From NCBI RefSeq assembly GCF_016811105.1, contig NZ_JAFBGM010000002.1, positions 62,001 through 126,000 on the forward strand: a stretch of 64,000 nucleotides of DNA, read 5' to 3'. The position numbers were made by a program, and so were the translations under genes. The notes beneath the pieces are model-generated. The model saw nothing but the letters and a program-made list of their open reading frames with translations, ran no database searches and was not told the DNA's origin. Positions 23,845-31,259 of the stretch are shown piece after piece. Position 1 is the first letter of the stretch. Each line of letters opens with the position of its first letter. Source of the DNA: Aurantibacter crassamenti (GTDB lineage Bacteria > Bacteroidota > Bacteroidia > Flavobacteriales > Flavobacteriaceae).

Positions 23845-24426
23845 CTATTTTTTACTAGCGATTTTTCGTCTAATTTTACTCAGAAACTCATGGCTTATGC
23901 CTAAGTAAGCGGCAATCTGCACGTTGGTTAATCGTTGAAAGAGGTTGGGGTATTTTTCAATAAAATCTATATAGCGTTGGTCAGCAGTTTTGCTCAAATT
24001 ATCTATAATTCTTCGTTGTAACGCGATATGCGTTTTTTGAGTCATGACTCTAAACAGTTTTTCTATTTTGGGAATGTTATTATAAGCAAACTCTTTATCT
24101 TTTTTTGAAATTAATAATACTTCACTATCCTCTAATGCTTGAATATAAAGTTGTGAAGGTTTTTCATTAGTGAAACTGTCTATATCAGTAATCCACCAAC
24201 TTTCTTGAGCAAAATAGAGTACTTGTTCAAAGCCATTACTATCTATATGATATACTCTGAAAAGTCCTTTTGTAACAAAGCCTTCAAACTTGCAAATCTC
24301 TCCTTCTCGCAGAAGGAAATGCTTTTTTAGAACTTCCTTATTGTTAAATAAGTTGCAAAAATTTTCTAGCTTTTTGTTAGAAAGCGTAATATGGTTTAAA
24401 ATATTTCGTGTTAATAACTCTGTCAT
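23845..24426 (-). CDS. Crp/Fnr family transcriptional regulator
   Basis: A 193-residue regulator with an N-terminal cNMP-type beta-barrel (about 20-140, including FVTKGLFRVYHIDSNGFEQVLYFAQESWW) and a C-terminal helix-turn-helix (NVQIAAYLGISHEFLSKIRRKI). The phosphate-binding cassette arginine is not evident. It is distinct from the Crp-like protein at 2.4 kb. It lies upstream of the MBL/SnoaL pair on the same strand, 87 bases away, and could control it, as such regulators often sit next to their targets in flavobacteria. Confidence 0.87.
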   Translation of the reverse strand: MTELLTRNILNHITLSNKKLENFCNLFNNKEVLKKHFLLREGEICKFEGFVTKGLFRVYHIDSNGFEQVLYFAQESWWITDIDSFTNEKPSQLYIQALEDSEVLLISKKDKEFAYNNIPKIEKLFRVMTQKTHIALQRRIIDNLSKTADQRYIDFIEKYPNLFQRLTNVQIAAYLGISHEFLSKIRRKIASKK

Positions 24427-24485
24427 TTACAGTGTTTTGCTATAATTTGAGCTAAATAAAATACATTCATCTTAAATTTTAAAAA

Positions 24486-25499
24486 TCAATTTTTATTTTT
24501 CAATAGTGGAGCAATTGTATTGCCAATTAATTCAATAGATTTCATTAAATGCATATGCTCTGAAACAGCGTCCATTTGAAAAGTAACTCTTTTTAAACCT
24601 CCTAAAGATTCGCTATGTCTCCATATTTTTTCTGCTATCTCATTTGGTTCGCCAACCATTAGTGCCCCTGTTGGCCCGTTTTGAGCATCGAAACCGGCTT
24701 TTGATACAGGAGGAAAGCCTCTTTCTTTACCTATTTTATCAAACATTTCTTTGTAGCTAGGGTAAAATGTTGAAATAGCATCTTGTTTTGTTTTTCCAAT
24801 AAAACCAATAGAATGCATTCCTACTTTTAACTCACTTTCGGTAAAACCTGCATTTCTTCCTGCTTCTTTATAAATATCAATCAATGGTTTAAACCGGTGA
24901 GTTTCGCCGCCAATAATCGCTACCATTAAAGGTAAACCTAACTTACCAGCTCTTGCAAAAGAAGCCGGAGTACCACCAACGCCGACCCAAATGGGTAATT
25001 TTTTCTGTAATGGCCTAGGATAAATTGCTTGGTTATTTAGTGCTGGTCTAAATTTTCCTGACCAATTTACTATTTCATTTTCTCTTATTTTTAAGAGCAA
25101 ATCTAGTTTTTCCTCAAATAACTCATTATAGTCTTGTAGGTTTAACCCAAATAGAGGAAAAGCATCTGTAAAAGAACCCCTACCAGCAACTATCTCAGCT
25201 CTTCCTCCCGAAATTAAATCTAGTGTAGCATAATTTTGAAATACTCTAACAGGGTCAGAAGCACTTAATACAGTTACAGCACTACCTAACCGAATATTTT
25301 TGGTTTTAGCTGCAGCTGCTGCTAAAATTATAGCGGGAGCTGAATCTAAAAAGTCTTTTCGATGGTGTTCACCTATCCCAAAATAGTTTAAGCCTACTTG
25401 GTCTGCTAATTCTATTCGCTCTAGTAATTGCTGTATTGCTTTTGCTTCACCCATCTTATTATTAGGTGAAGCTGCAAAACTATCTATTCCTATCTCCAT
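24486..25499 (-). CDS. LLM class flavin-dependent oxidoreductase
   Basis: A 337-residue luciferase-like monooxygenase (TIM barrel). The N-terminal MEIGIDSFAASPNN and ELADQVGLNYFGIGEHHRKDF segments, SAVTVLSASDPVRVFQNYATLDLISGGRAEIVAGRGS, and PIWVGVGGTPASFARAGKLGLPL are family landmarks; the H-H of GEHHR is usual in this subgroup. It uses reduced FMN or F420-like flavin; in this lineage FMN is expected. Cytosolic; substrate unknown. A 60-base gap separates it from the Crp-type regulator downstream. Confidence 0.9.
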   Translation of the reverse strand: MEIGIDSFAASPNNKMGEAKAIQQLLERIELADQVGLNYFGIGEHHRKDFLDSAPAIILAAAAAKTKNIRLGSAVTVLSASDPVRVFQNYATLDLISGGRAEIVAGRGSFTDAFPLFGLNLQDYNELFEEKLDLLLKIRENEIVNWSGKFRPALNNQAIYPRPLQKKLPIWVGVGGTPASFARAGKLGLPLMVAIIGGETHRFKPLIDIYKEAGRNAGFTESELKVGMHSIGFIGKTKQDAISTFYPSYKEMFDKIGKERGFPPVSKAGFDAQNGPTGALMVGEPNEIAEKIWRHSESLGGLKRVTFQMDAVSEHMHLMKSIELIGNTIAPLLKNKN

Positions 25500-25798
25500 G
25501 TTCTATTTTATTTAATAAAAGGCCTATTATTTTAAATATGCTGTGTAAACAACTGGCTTTTAATAGTCAATTTTAATCTCTAGTTATCGTTATACATTCT
25601 TGGCTTTCGTTTGACCCATTCCCTTATAAACATTTGGGTTATGCAATCTGCAATAGCAGTTGGCGTGTGGGTCCATTACCAACTATACACGAAGCTAAAG
25701 CTTACTGTTTTGCTTTTCCTAATCTACGCGAAGATTCGGAACACGAAAATTTATGTAAAAGTAGGCTAGAGGCAATTAATTTCGGTGTGGTGCTCTCG
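25500..25798 (-). other. 299-base spacer with partial repeat
   Basis: No coding potential seen. On the minus strand the first 110 bases (25798 down to about 25690) carry AAATTAATTGCCTCTAGCCT, matching the start of the 28.8 and 30.1 kb repeat copies; later CGTGTATAGTTGG is another word typical of such spacers. The rest shows nothing I can assign. Confidence 0.4.
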
Positions 25799-26566
25799 TT
25801 ATTTCTCTAGTTCTTGTTCAATTTCCTTTAGTATGGTTTCTATTTCCGTCTTAATGCGACCAAAAAACCGCGGTCCATTCGTGGCATTAGCGATCAATCG
25901 ATAACCCAAAAGGTAATTTTCAAATTCAATTGATTCGAACAACAGCTTGTTATTTAGCTTTTCGGAAATCGACTCGTGCTCAAAATCCATAAATCCGATA
26001 TCCAATACAAATTTCCGTATACTTCCCTTTTCATAAAGAATAGTGCGTAATTTTTTGTCTGTGAATTCTGCACCATTGATCTGGTTGTTTAAAAAATCTA
26101 ATGAACTATCAAAAGAAGCTAAGTTTTGTCGTAAGCTTTTATTCAAAATAATATTGAGCTTACCTGAACTAATGATGTCATTTAAAACGCCTGTTGCCGG
26201 TACATAGCTAATTTCACTACCGACAATAGGGGCGAACTTTTGAGAAATTAGTTGACTATTGACAGTGTCAAGCACATTTTTGTCAAATAAAGTCAATAGA
26301 TAATCAAGTGATGCTATTCGATTTTTATTTTCTTGAATAGAGGCATCTATTTTATGTAGGTTCGTTTCAAATTCTGATTGTAGCGATACTAAATATTCCT
26401 TTTCTAGACTTCTTTGTTCGTTAAAATTATTTCTATTATTAATCTGTAAAGCGATTAATATTCCAATCACAACAAGTATAATTTCTCCAATTGCGTAAAG
26501 CAGATATTGACTAAATTTATTTTCAGAGAGCAGTCGCTGTCGTATACGTCTAAAGAATTTCAGCAT
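25799..26566 (-). CDS. DUF6090 family membrane protein, paralogue 2
   Basis: A 255-residue protein with the family N-terminus (FFRRIRQRLLSENKFSQYL) and a single transmembrane helix (about 24-43, GEIILVVIGILIALQI) followed by N-N-R-N. The large C-terminal domain is helical and differs from that of the paralogue at 12484-13248, while the first 50 codons are also alike at the DNA level. Function unknown. Its upstream side abuts a long repeat element. Confidence 0.85.
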   Translation of the reverse strand: MLKFFRRIRQRLLSENKFSQYLLYAIGEIILVVIGILIALQINNRNNFNEQRSLEKEYLVSLQSEFETNLHKIDASIQENKNRIASLDYLLTLFDKNVLDTVNSQLISQKFAPIVGSEISYVPATGVLNDIISSGKLNIILNKSLRQNLASFDSSLDFLNNQINGAEFTDKKLRTILYEKGSIRKFVLDIGFMDFEHESISEKLNNKLLFESIEFENYLLGYRLIANATNGPRFFGRIKTEIETILKEIEQELEK

Positions 26567-26590
26567 TGGTTAATGGTTGGTTATAATGAA

Positions 26591-26787
26591 GCACAATGGT
26601 CTTGTATATGGTTTGTTGCGTGTAAATTATAAAATTATTTTCGGTTAAACACAAGCCGAATTTTTAAATTTTACTTATTATCTTTTTTAATTTAAAAGCC
26701 AAATCAAAAGATTTGGCAGACTTTGCAAAAACACCTATCCATTAGTGTTAGCAACCACTTGTGCAATTTTTATAAACATTGTTAACC
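26591..26787 (-). repeat. attC-like repeat, copy at 26.7 kb
   Basis: About 197 bases bounded on the minus strand by GGTTAAC (26781-26787) and ATTGTGC (26591-26597). It includes TTTATAAAAATTGCAC at the start, an AAATC/GATTT hairpin in the middle and TTTTATAATTTACACGC at the end, the last shared with the 19.7 kb copy. Confidence 0.6.
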
Positions 26788-26791
26788 GACG

Positions 26792-27505
26792 TTATTTTTT
26801 TTCAGTTTCCTTTATTTGATTTAATTCGGACTCTTTTATAGTGTCTTTAACTTTAAATTTTGATTCAATAACAATTTCGGTCTTCGGTTTATTTTCTACT
26901 TTATTATTTCTAAATGACATATTAATAGTCGAAATGAAAAAAAGCACGAAGAATATTAAGCCATTTCGAATCAATATAAATGAAGCAAATGTAAAGTTTG
27001 ATATTTTTATATTTATTAAATCGTTTAAAGACTTACTTTTTATTAATTCTCTTAATAGGAGAGAAGGTTTTTTTTCTTTTTTAATAACAAACTTATTTTC
27101 TTGAAATTCAATAATGGTTTGATGAATATTAAATTCTTTAATATTTAAAGTTTGAAGAGCACGAATACCACTTATTACAAAATGGATAATACTTAAAACT
27201 ATAAATATTATCGGCAATATATGATGAGTATTTTCTTTTATATAACTCAGAGAAAAAGTTATAATTGTTATCGCTAATGTTATAATAAATAATAAAGATT
27301 TTGCTTTATCTTCCAATTTGATTTTTCGTTCAATTTGTTTCTCAATTTCTGTTTTTAATTTTAAAATATATTCATCCTTTTCTTCCTTAATTTCTGAAAT
27401 ATCAATTTGTGCTTTTTCTTGTTTATGATAGATTTCAGAAACCTTTTTATTACAATAATCAGCATAAAAACCTGGAATTATTTGATGTTTTATAAATTTC
27501 ACCAT
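26792..27505 (-). CDS. Three-helix membrane protein of the graspetide-like locus
   Basis: A 237-residue protein. Residues about 20-68 are a charged coiled-coil-like helix (EKAQIDISEIKEEKDEYILKLK), followed by membrane helices near 70-90 and 96-117 and a third near 172-195, then a Lys/Glu-rich tail. No enzymatic motif is visible. It starts 2 bases from the stop of the ATP-grasp ligase gene, so it is very likely in the same operon. It might export or sense the modified peptide, or be its target or immunity protein; none of these can be shown from sequence. Confidence 0.6.
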   Translation of the reverse strand: MVKFIKHQIIPGFYADYCNKKVSEIYHKQEKAQIDISEIKEEKDEYILKLKTEIEKQIERKIKLEDKAKSLLFIITLAITIITFSLSYIKENTHHILPIIFIVLSIIHFVISGIRALQTLNIKEFNIHQTIIEFQENKFVIKKEKKPSLLLRELIKSKSLNDLINIKISNFTFASFILIRNGLIFFVLFFISTINMSFRNNKVENKPKTEIVIESKFKVKDTIKESELNQIKETEKK

Positions 27506-27507
27506 AT

Positions 27508-28455
27508 CTAATTCTTATTCAAGGAATTAACAATTAATTCATCAATTTTAAATCCAGTGTTTTGTTGAAGCCAAGACCATTCGCCTGTTGGGTTAATTTC
27601 AATAAAATAATAATCATTGTTGTGGTAAATCAAATCGATGCCCCCAAATTTCAGATTGAATTCTTTTAAAAATTGAGAACACAATTGTTTAATTTTTTTA
27701 GGTAATTCTATTATTTCATAGCTTAATTCATTCTTATATCTTCTCCAATCAATATCAATATTTTCATTATCTTTTTTAAAAATTTTTACGGCAATAACCT
27801 TGTCTTCAATAACTGTAACTCTAATGTCTGTTTTCGGCACTAAACCTTGTTGAGTGAAAAATGGTGATAAAAACTTATTTTCTTGAAGTTTCTTTGTTTC
27901 ATATAATTCGGTATAAACAAAACCTTCTTTTTCGTCCAAATTTATTATTGCTGTATCAATAGATTTAACCGCAATGTATTTTGTGTCTAATTTTTTAGTC
28001 AGGTTTGAAATCAATGTTTGCGGCACTTTAAAGCCTATTTTATTCGCAATAAAAAGTTGGTATGGTTTTATTTCAGCTTTGTAAATATCTACGGGATTGT
28101 TTAACCAATTTATATTTTCGAAAACGCAAATTGAACGAACAAATGCAGTCCATTGACTCCTTATTAATTGTTCTTCATCGCTTATATTATCTTGAAATAT
28201 ATCTCTTAAAAAAGTAGGTGCTCTATAGTATACAGATTTTAAATTTTCATAGGAGATAGTAAATTCAATATCTTTAAAACTGCCTTTAATAATTGGAATG
28301 ATTGGGTTGAATTCAATTGTGTAATCTTTTAATTCATCCCTATTGATTCTTAAATATGGAATCTTTTGCTTATTTAACTCAACTGAAATAAAATCACTCG
28401 AAAAGTCATACCTATTGGATATTATTAATACTTTCGGAAATAGGCTTTGTTTCAT
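27508..28455 (-). CDS. ATP-grasp ligase, MvdC/MvdD-like (graspetide maturase)
   Basis: A 315-residue ATP-grasp enzyme of the kind that makes omega-ester or omega-amide links in graspetides (microviridin-type RiPPs). Landmarks in order: WLNNP (117-121) and K130 with GFKVPQTLIS (141-150) before the grasp domain; K209-T-D210-I-R212 followed by a strand; and EINPTGEWSWLQ (286-297), where E286 and N288 are metal ligands. The E-I-N-P-x-G-x-W form is characteristic of the MvdC/MvdD group rather than of RimK or D-Ala ligase. A 67-residue candidate precursor ends 2 bases before its start. Cytosolic. Confidence 0.82.
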   Translation of the reverse strand: MKQSLFPKVLIISNRYDFSSDFISVELNKQKIPYLRINRDELKDYTIEFNPIIPIIKGSFKDIEFTISYENLKSVYYRAPTFLRDIFQDNISDEEQLIRSQWTAFVRSICVFENINWLNNPVDIYKAEIKPYQLFIANKIGFKVPQTLISNLTKKLDTKYIAVKSIDTAIINLDEKEGFVYTELYETKKLQENKFLSPFFTQQGLVPKTDIRVTVIEDKVIAVKIFKKDNENIDIDWRRYKNELSYEIIELPKKIKQLCSQFLKEFNLKFGGIDLIYHNNDYYFIEINPTGEWSWLQQNTGFKIDELIVNSLNKN

Positions 28456-28457
28456 AC

Positions 28458-28661
28458 TTATTGACCCTTGTTATCCTCACCAGTTTCTATGTCCAATTTT
28501 TTTGTTGCTTGTGCTTTAAAATCCTTGGAGTTAATTAAAAGTAAATTGTTTAATTTACTCTTCCATGCTCCAAGAATATAATCGTATTCATAATCCTTTG
28601 GAGGTGTTATTTCTTTTCTTTTTTTATAAACTAATGCTTTTTGAAATAATATATGTTTCAT
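28458..28661 (-). CDS. Candidate graspetide precursor peptide
   Basis: A 67-residue peptide. The first 50 residues look like a leader (P-P-K-D-Y-E-Y-D-Y then LGAWKSKLNNLLLINSKDF), and the C-terminal tail reads ATKKLDIETGEDNKGQ (52-67): Thr53, Lys54, Lys55, Asp57, Glu59, Thr60, Glu62, Asp63 and Lys65 offer hydroxyl or amine donors close to carboxylates, as needed for ester or amide macrocycles. It is immediately followed by the MvdD-like ligase, 2 bases apart. No double-glycine or other protease site is evident. The precursor role is inferred from context and composition; cross-link positions are unknown. Confidence 0.6.
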   Translation of the reverse strand: MKHILFQKALVYKKRKEITPPKDYEYDYILGAWKSKLNNLLLINSKDFKAQATKKLDIETGEDNKGQ

Positions 28662-28699
28662 TTTTCTTCATTTTTCAAATGTACTACAAAGGTCTCGGC

Positions 28700-28814
28700 A
28701 ATGAGTAATTAAATGGGTTAGCACACAACTTTGCAAATACACACCAAGTTGGAAGTTCCGCAGGAATTTCTATAGTAGGCGAGTACTAGCAATGAATTAT
28801 ACACCGTGTTATGT
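28700..28814 (-). repeat. attC-like repeat, copy at 28.8 kb
   Basis: Minus strand begins ACATAAC (28808-28814) and GTGTATAATTCATTGCTAGT, runs through TTCCTGCGGAA and GTGTATTTGCAAAGTT, and leads into the precursor gene. Strong match in word order to the 30.0 kb copy. Confidence 0.6.
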
Positions 28815-28822
28815 AGCGTTTT

Positions 28823-29050
28823 TTAGATTGTTGTTATTCTAATTCGGTTATCCCAATCGTGGTCGTCAGACTTAACTAATTCCGCAAACAAATAAACGTC
28901 TTCTAGTCTATTCCCATCTTTATCAACCCAACGACATTTCAATTCATAGGTTTCAGGTTGCTTTCCGACAACAATCATTTTAATTCTAGTATTTGATTTA
29001 TGGTAAACTCCTTGACCAATTTCAAAATCTTCAAATTTGTATTCTCTCAT
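28823..29050 (-). CDS. Small YodC-like (DUF2158-type) protein
   Basis: A 75-residue protein. FEIGQGVYHKSNTRIKMIVVGK then YELKCRWVDKDGNRLEDVYLFAELV follows the DUF2158/YodC pattern (G-D-x-V-x-L-K-S-G-G, M-x-V, C-x-W, F-x-x-x-x-L) in a relaxed form. Such small beta-barrel proteins have no known function. It starts 9 bases after the stop of the TIR-like gene on the same strand and is probably co-expressed, suggesting a two-gene cassette. Confidence 0.6.
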   Translation of the reverse strand: MREYKFEDFEIGQGVYHKSNTRIKMIVVGKQPETYELKCRWVDKDGNRLEDVYLFAELVKSDDHDWDNRIRITTI

Positions 29051-29059
29051 AATTACATT

Positions 29060-29929
29060 TTATAAAATTTTATTAGCATCAACATCGTATCCAGCTGCTA
29101 TAAGTTCTTTTACAAGCTTGAATTTCCACATTTTTCCATCATCGATTAAATTGTATAAAACTCCGTGCAAGTCGCTTGGTAACTCTACACCACTTTCGTA
29201 AAGCGGGAAGACACTACTTCTGCCTAATTTCCCAATAAAGTAACCCATTTCTAAAATCACATTTTGTCTGGCTCTATACTTATCTTTTTCTTCTGTCTTA
29301 ACTTTACCTAAATCATCAGCTGTTAATAAAATCACTGCAAATCCGACATCCGAATGCATTTCAAATTTTTCAATTATAGTTTGTCCTTGATTTGGTTGCT
29401 CCGATAGAATGATTGGATTTAGTCCAAGTTTTTCTATAGTTCTCGCAAGGTCAGTTTTAGTGTGTTCATCGTGACCGTGTACAATAAATATATTATTTGT
29501 TTGTGTCTCTTCAGTTTTTTCAGCCATTTCAGTTGGTTCTTCTAATGTGGATTTTAGTAAATCTGACTTGCCTAATAGTTTTTTTAGATTAGTCAATTTA
29601 ACGTCAACACTTTCTTTAAAGTTGTCTAATTTACCTTTTGGTCCTTGAGCTCTTTTACCAAAACCAATGAACATCGCACATTTGTCGTATCTGTCTTTAT
29701 ATTCGTTATATTCATTATTAAATGACTGTTTTAGATATTCGGAATTATAGTCATTCCAATGATTAAAATGTTCACGATTTTTATCGAAATCCGATTGTGT
29801 TTTGACTTCAAAGTTTAAGATTTCTTGACCTTCTGCAATTCTTTCTTCAAGTTTAGAAATAAAGTCTTTCCTGTGAATGATTAGTTCTGTTGGTGGTGGT
29901 GGTGTATATTTTGCAGTTCGTTTTGCCAT
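29060..29929 (-). CDS. TIR-like nucleotide-binding domain protein (CAP12/PycTIR type)
   Basis: About 289 residues from the ATG at 29927-29929 (MAKRTAKYTPPPPTEL); an earlier in-frame ATG at 29983 lies inside a repeat element. Residues about 1-150 are a charged helical region. The C-terminal 140 residues match the TIR-like fold of PF10137: NIFIVHGHDEHTKTDLARTIEKLGLNPIILSEQPNQGQTIIEKFE, then AVILLTADDLG, then RARQNVILEMGYFIGKLGR. The glutamate in VILEMGYF aligns with the position expected for NAD-cleaving activity. In CBASS and Pycsar such domains act as effectors, but no nucleotide cyclase is present nearby, so the role is a hypothesis. Cytosolic. Confidence 0.8.
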   Translation of the reverse strand: MAKRTAKYTPPPPTELIIHRKDFISKLEERIAEGQEILNFEVKTQSDFDKNREHFNHWNDYNSEYLKQSFNNEYNEYKDRYDKCAMFIGFGKRAQGPKGKLDNFKESVDVKLTNLKKLLGKSDLLKSTLEEPTEMAEKTEETQTNNIFIVHGHDEHTKTDLARTIEKLGLNPIILSEQPNQGQTIIEKFEMHSDVGFAVILLTADDLGKVKTEEKDKYRARQNVILEMGYFIGKLGRSSVFPLYESGVELPSDLHGVLYNLIDDGKMWKFKLVKELIAAGYDVDANKIL

Positions 29930-29966
29930 ATTGTTTAAATATTGTTCAGTGTTTTTCTCAAATGCC

Positions 29967-30098
29967 ACATAACGTGTTTGCATAAGATTAGTTGCGTGAT
30001 TTATTCACTAAACTTAGCAAATACAAACCGAATAGAAAATCCGCTAGAATTTTCGTAAGTAGGCTTGCACTAGCAATTAATTTTATACGTTGTTAGCC
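29967..30098 (-). repeat. attC-like repeat, reference copy
   Basis: 132 bases with GGCTAAC (30092-30098) and GTTATGT (29967-29973) at the ends. Between them on the minus strand are ATTAATTGCTAGTG, GCGGATTTTCTATTCGG, TTTGTATTTGCTAAGTT and CACGCAACTAATC. This is the clearest member of the family and the template I compared others with. Confidence 0.65.
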
Positions 30099-30105
30099 AC
30101 AGTTT

Positions 30106-30915
30106 TTAGTACGTTGTGTTTCTAAAGTCCAACCATCTTTTTAATTCAGATTCCTTTAAAGGATGATTTTCAGAATATTTTGAAATCATACTTTTATACT
30201 TCGCAAATTGAAAAGAATCAAGTCTCGGATTTGCAATAATATCAAATTTTAAATCCTTTAATTCGGGTAAAATAAATTTTAGTCCTGATAAGTCTAAAAT
30301 TTCTTTCATAAACCCTACAATTCTGTATTCTGTTTCGTGTTTAAATGCGATGTGTTTTCTAAATGCCGAAAATTTTAATAAAGATTCCTTTTCTTTAAAA
30401 AGCATCTTATCATAATTTTGATATTGTACTGTTCCTGCAATTAGTAAATCGATTTTTGCGGTTTGGTCTTTTTGTAATTTTATCGATTCTTTTATTAGTT
30501 TTTGAAAATATTCTTGTTCAAACCTTAAAACGAATCCTGATTTTCCATAAATATCCCACATTGCAAATGATTCAACGTCATTTAAAATCCAACAACTAAC
30601 AAATCTGTGTTTCTGCTTTTGGTCAAGAGATTTTTGTAGATGTCTTAAAGCTAATATGTTATTCCTAATCATCTCGTCCCATTGACTATCGGAAATTTCT
30701 GGGTTTGCATCATCAGGTTTTGAAAGCGTTTCACTTCTGACTTTTAACTCATTAATATCGTAAGGTTCAATATTTTCAAGGTTGTCTTCGAATTTGTCTA
30801 AACGAGCAAGATAGATGCTGTTAGTTTCAAGAAAATCAACAAGTTTTTCAATTGTTAAGTATCTATAAACATACTTTTCTTTAATCTCTTTTGTATGATA
30901 AGTATCCCATTTCAT
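30106..30915 (-). CDS. DUF2971 family protein
   Basis: About 269 residues from the ATG at 30913-30915 (MKWDTYHTKEIKEKYVYRYLT); the codon at 30937-30939 is TTG. The KYVYRYLTIEKLVDFLETNSIYLARLDKFEDNLE opening, the W-x-x-x-x-E-S-F-A-M-W segment (CWILNDVESFAMWDIYG) and FKHETEYRIVGF are typical of DUF2971. Proteins with this domain are often encoded in mobile or defence regions, but their reaction is not known. Upstream on the minus strand is GTTGGGC (about 30951-30957), a good simple-site match, marking the right-hand end of the cassette-like array. Confidence 0.8.
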   Translation of the reverse strand: MKWDTYHTKEIKEKYVYRYLTIEKLVDFLETNSIYLARLDKFEDNLENIEPYDINELKVRSETLSKPDDANPEISDSQWDEMIRNNILALRHLQKSLDQKQKHRFVSCWILNDVESFAMWDIYGKSGFVLRFEQEYFQKLIKESIKLQKDQTAKIDLLIAGTVQYQNYDKMLFKEKESLLKFSAFRKHIAFKHETEYRIVGFMKEILDLSGLKFILPELKDLKFDIIANPRLDSFQFAKYKSMISKYSENHPLKESELKRWLDFRNTTY

Positions 30916-31259
30916 TCGATTGCAGTCGGTTTTTGTCAAATTGTGCCCAACAATAGGCTAAACGTACTATTCCATTTAGCTATTTTGTAGTCCTCCTACA
31001 AATCTAATGCTTTTCCGTTTCTAAAAAAACCTACTTATCAGCAGTTATAAACAGGCGCAGCGCAGCTCAAATGCCTAAATACGAATTTCTAATATTTAAC
31101 TTTTCTTAAGATAGTTTAAGGTGTTAAACCTACTTTTCTGGTTAATTTTGCAGCCCAAATAGGGGCCACAAAAAATAAAAAGCAATACAGATGCAACCCT
31201 TGGTTTTTTGAGCTGTCTATAAGCAGACAATCATTAAACAAACATTCAAAAAACAATCA
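30916..31259. other. 344-base spacer, right border of the accessory region
   Basis: No gene seen. It joins the cassette-like array to the conserved TonB receptor operon. It contains GCAGCGCAGC-type sequence near 31055, the promoter box of the receptor gene and a leader of about 100 bases rich in A with no evident structure. Confidence 0.4.
31143..31150 (+). promoter_or_regulatory. -7 promoter box for the TonB receptor operon
   Basis: TAATTTTG, an exact TAnnTTTG match, 110 bases upstream of the receptor start codon. Confidence 0.6.

Noticed and set aside
887-30915. A resident integron integrase
   Set aside because: No protein in the window shows the tyrosine recombinase R-H-R-Y pattern, so the integron idea rests on the repeats and gene layout alone.
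29060-30915. A full CBASS or Pycsar operon
   Set aside because: A TIR-like protein is present but there is no CD-NTase or cyclase and no associated Cap genes nearby.
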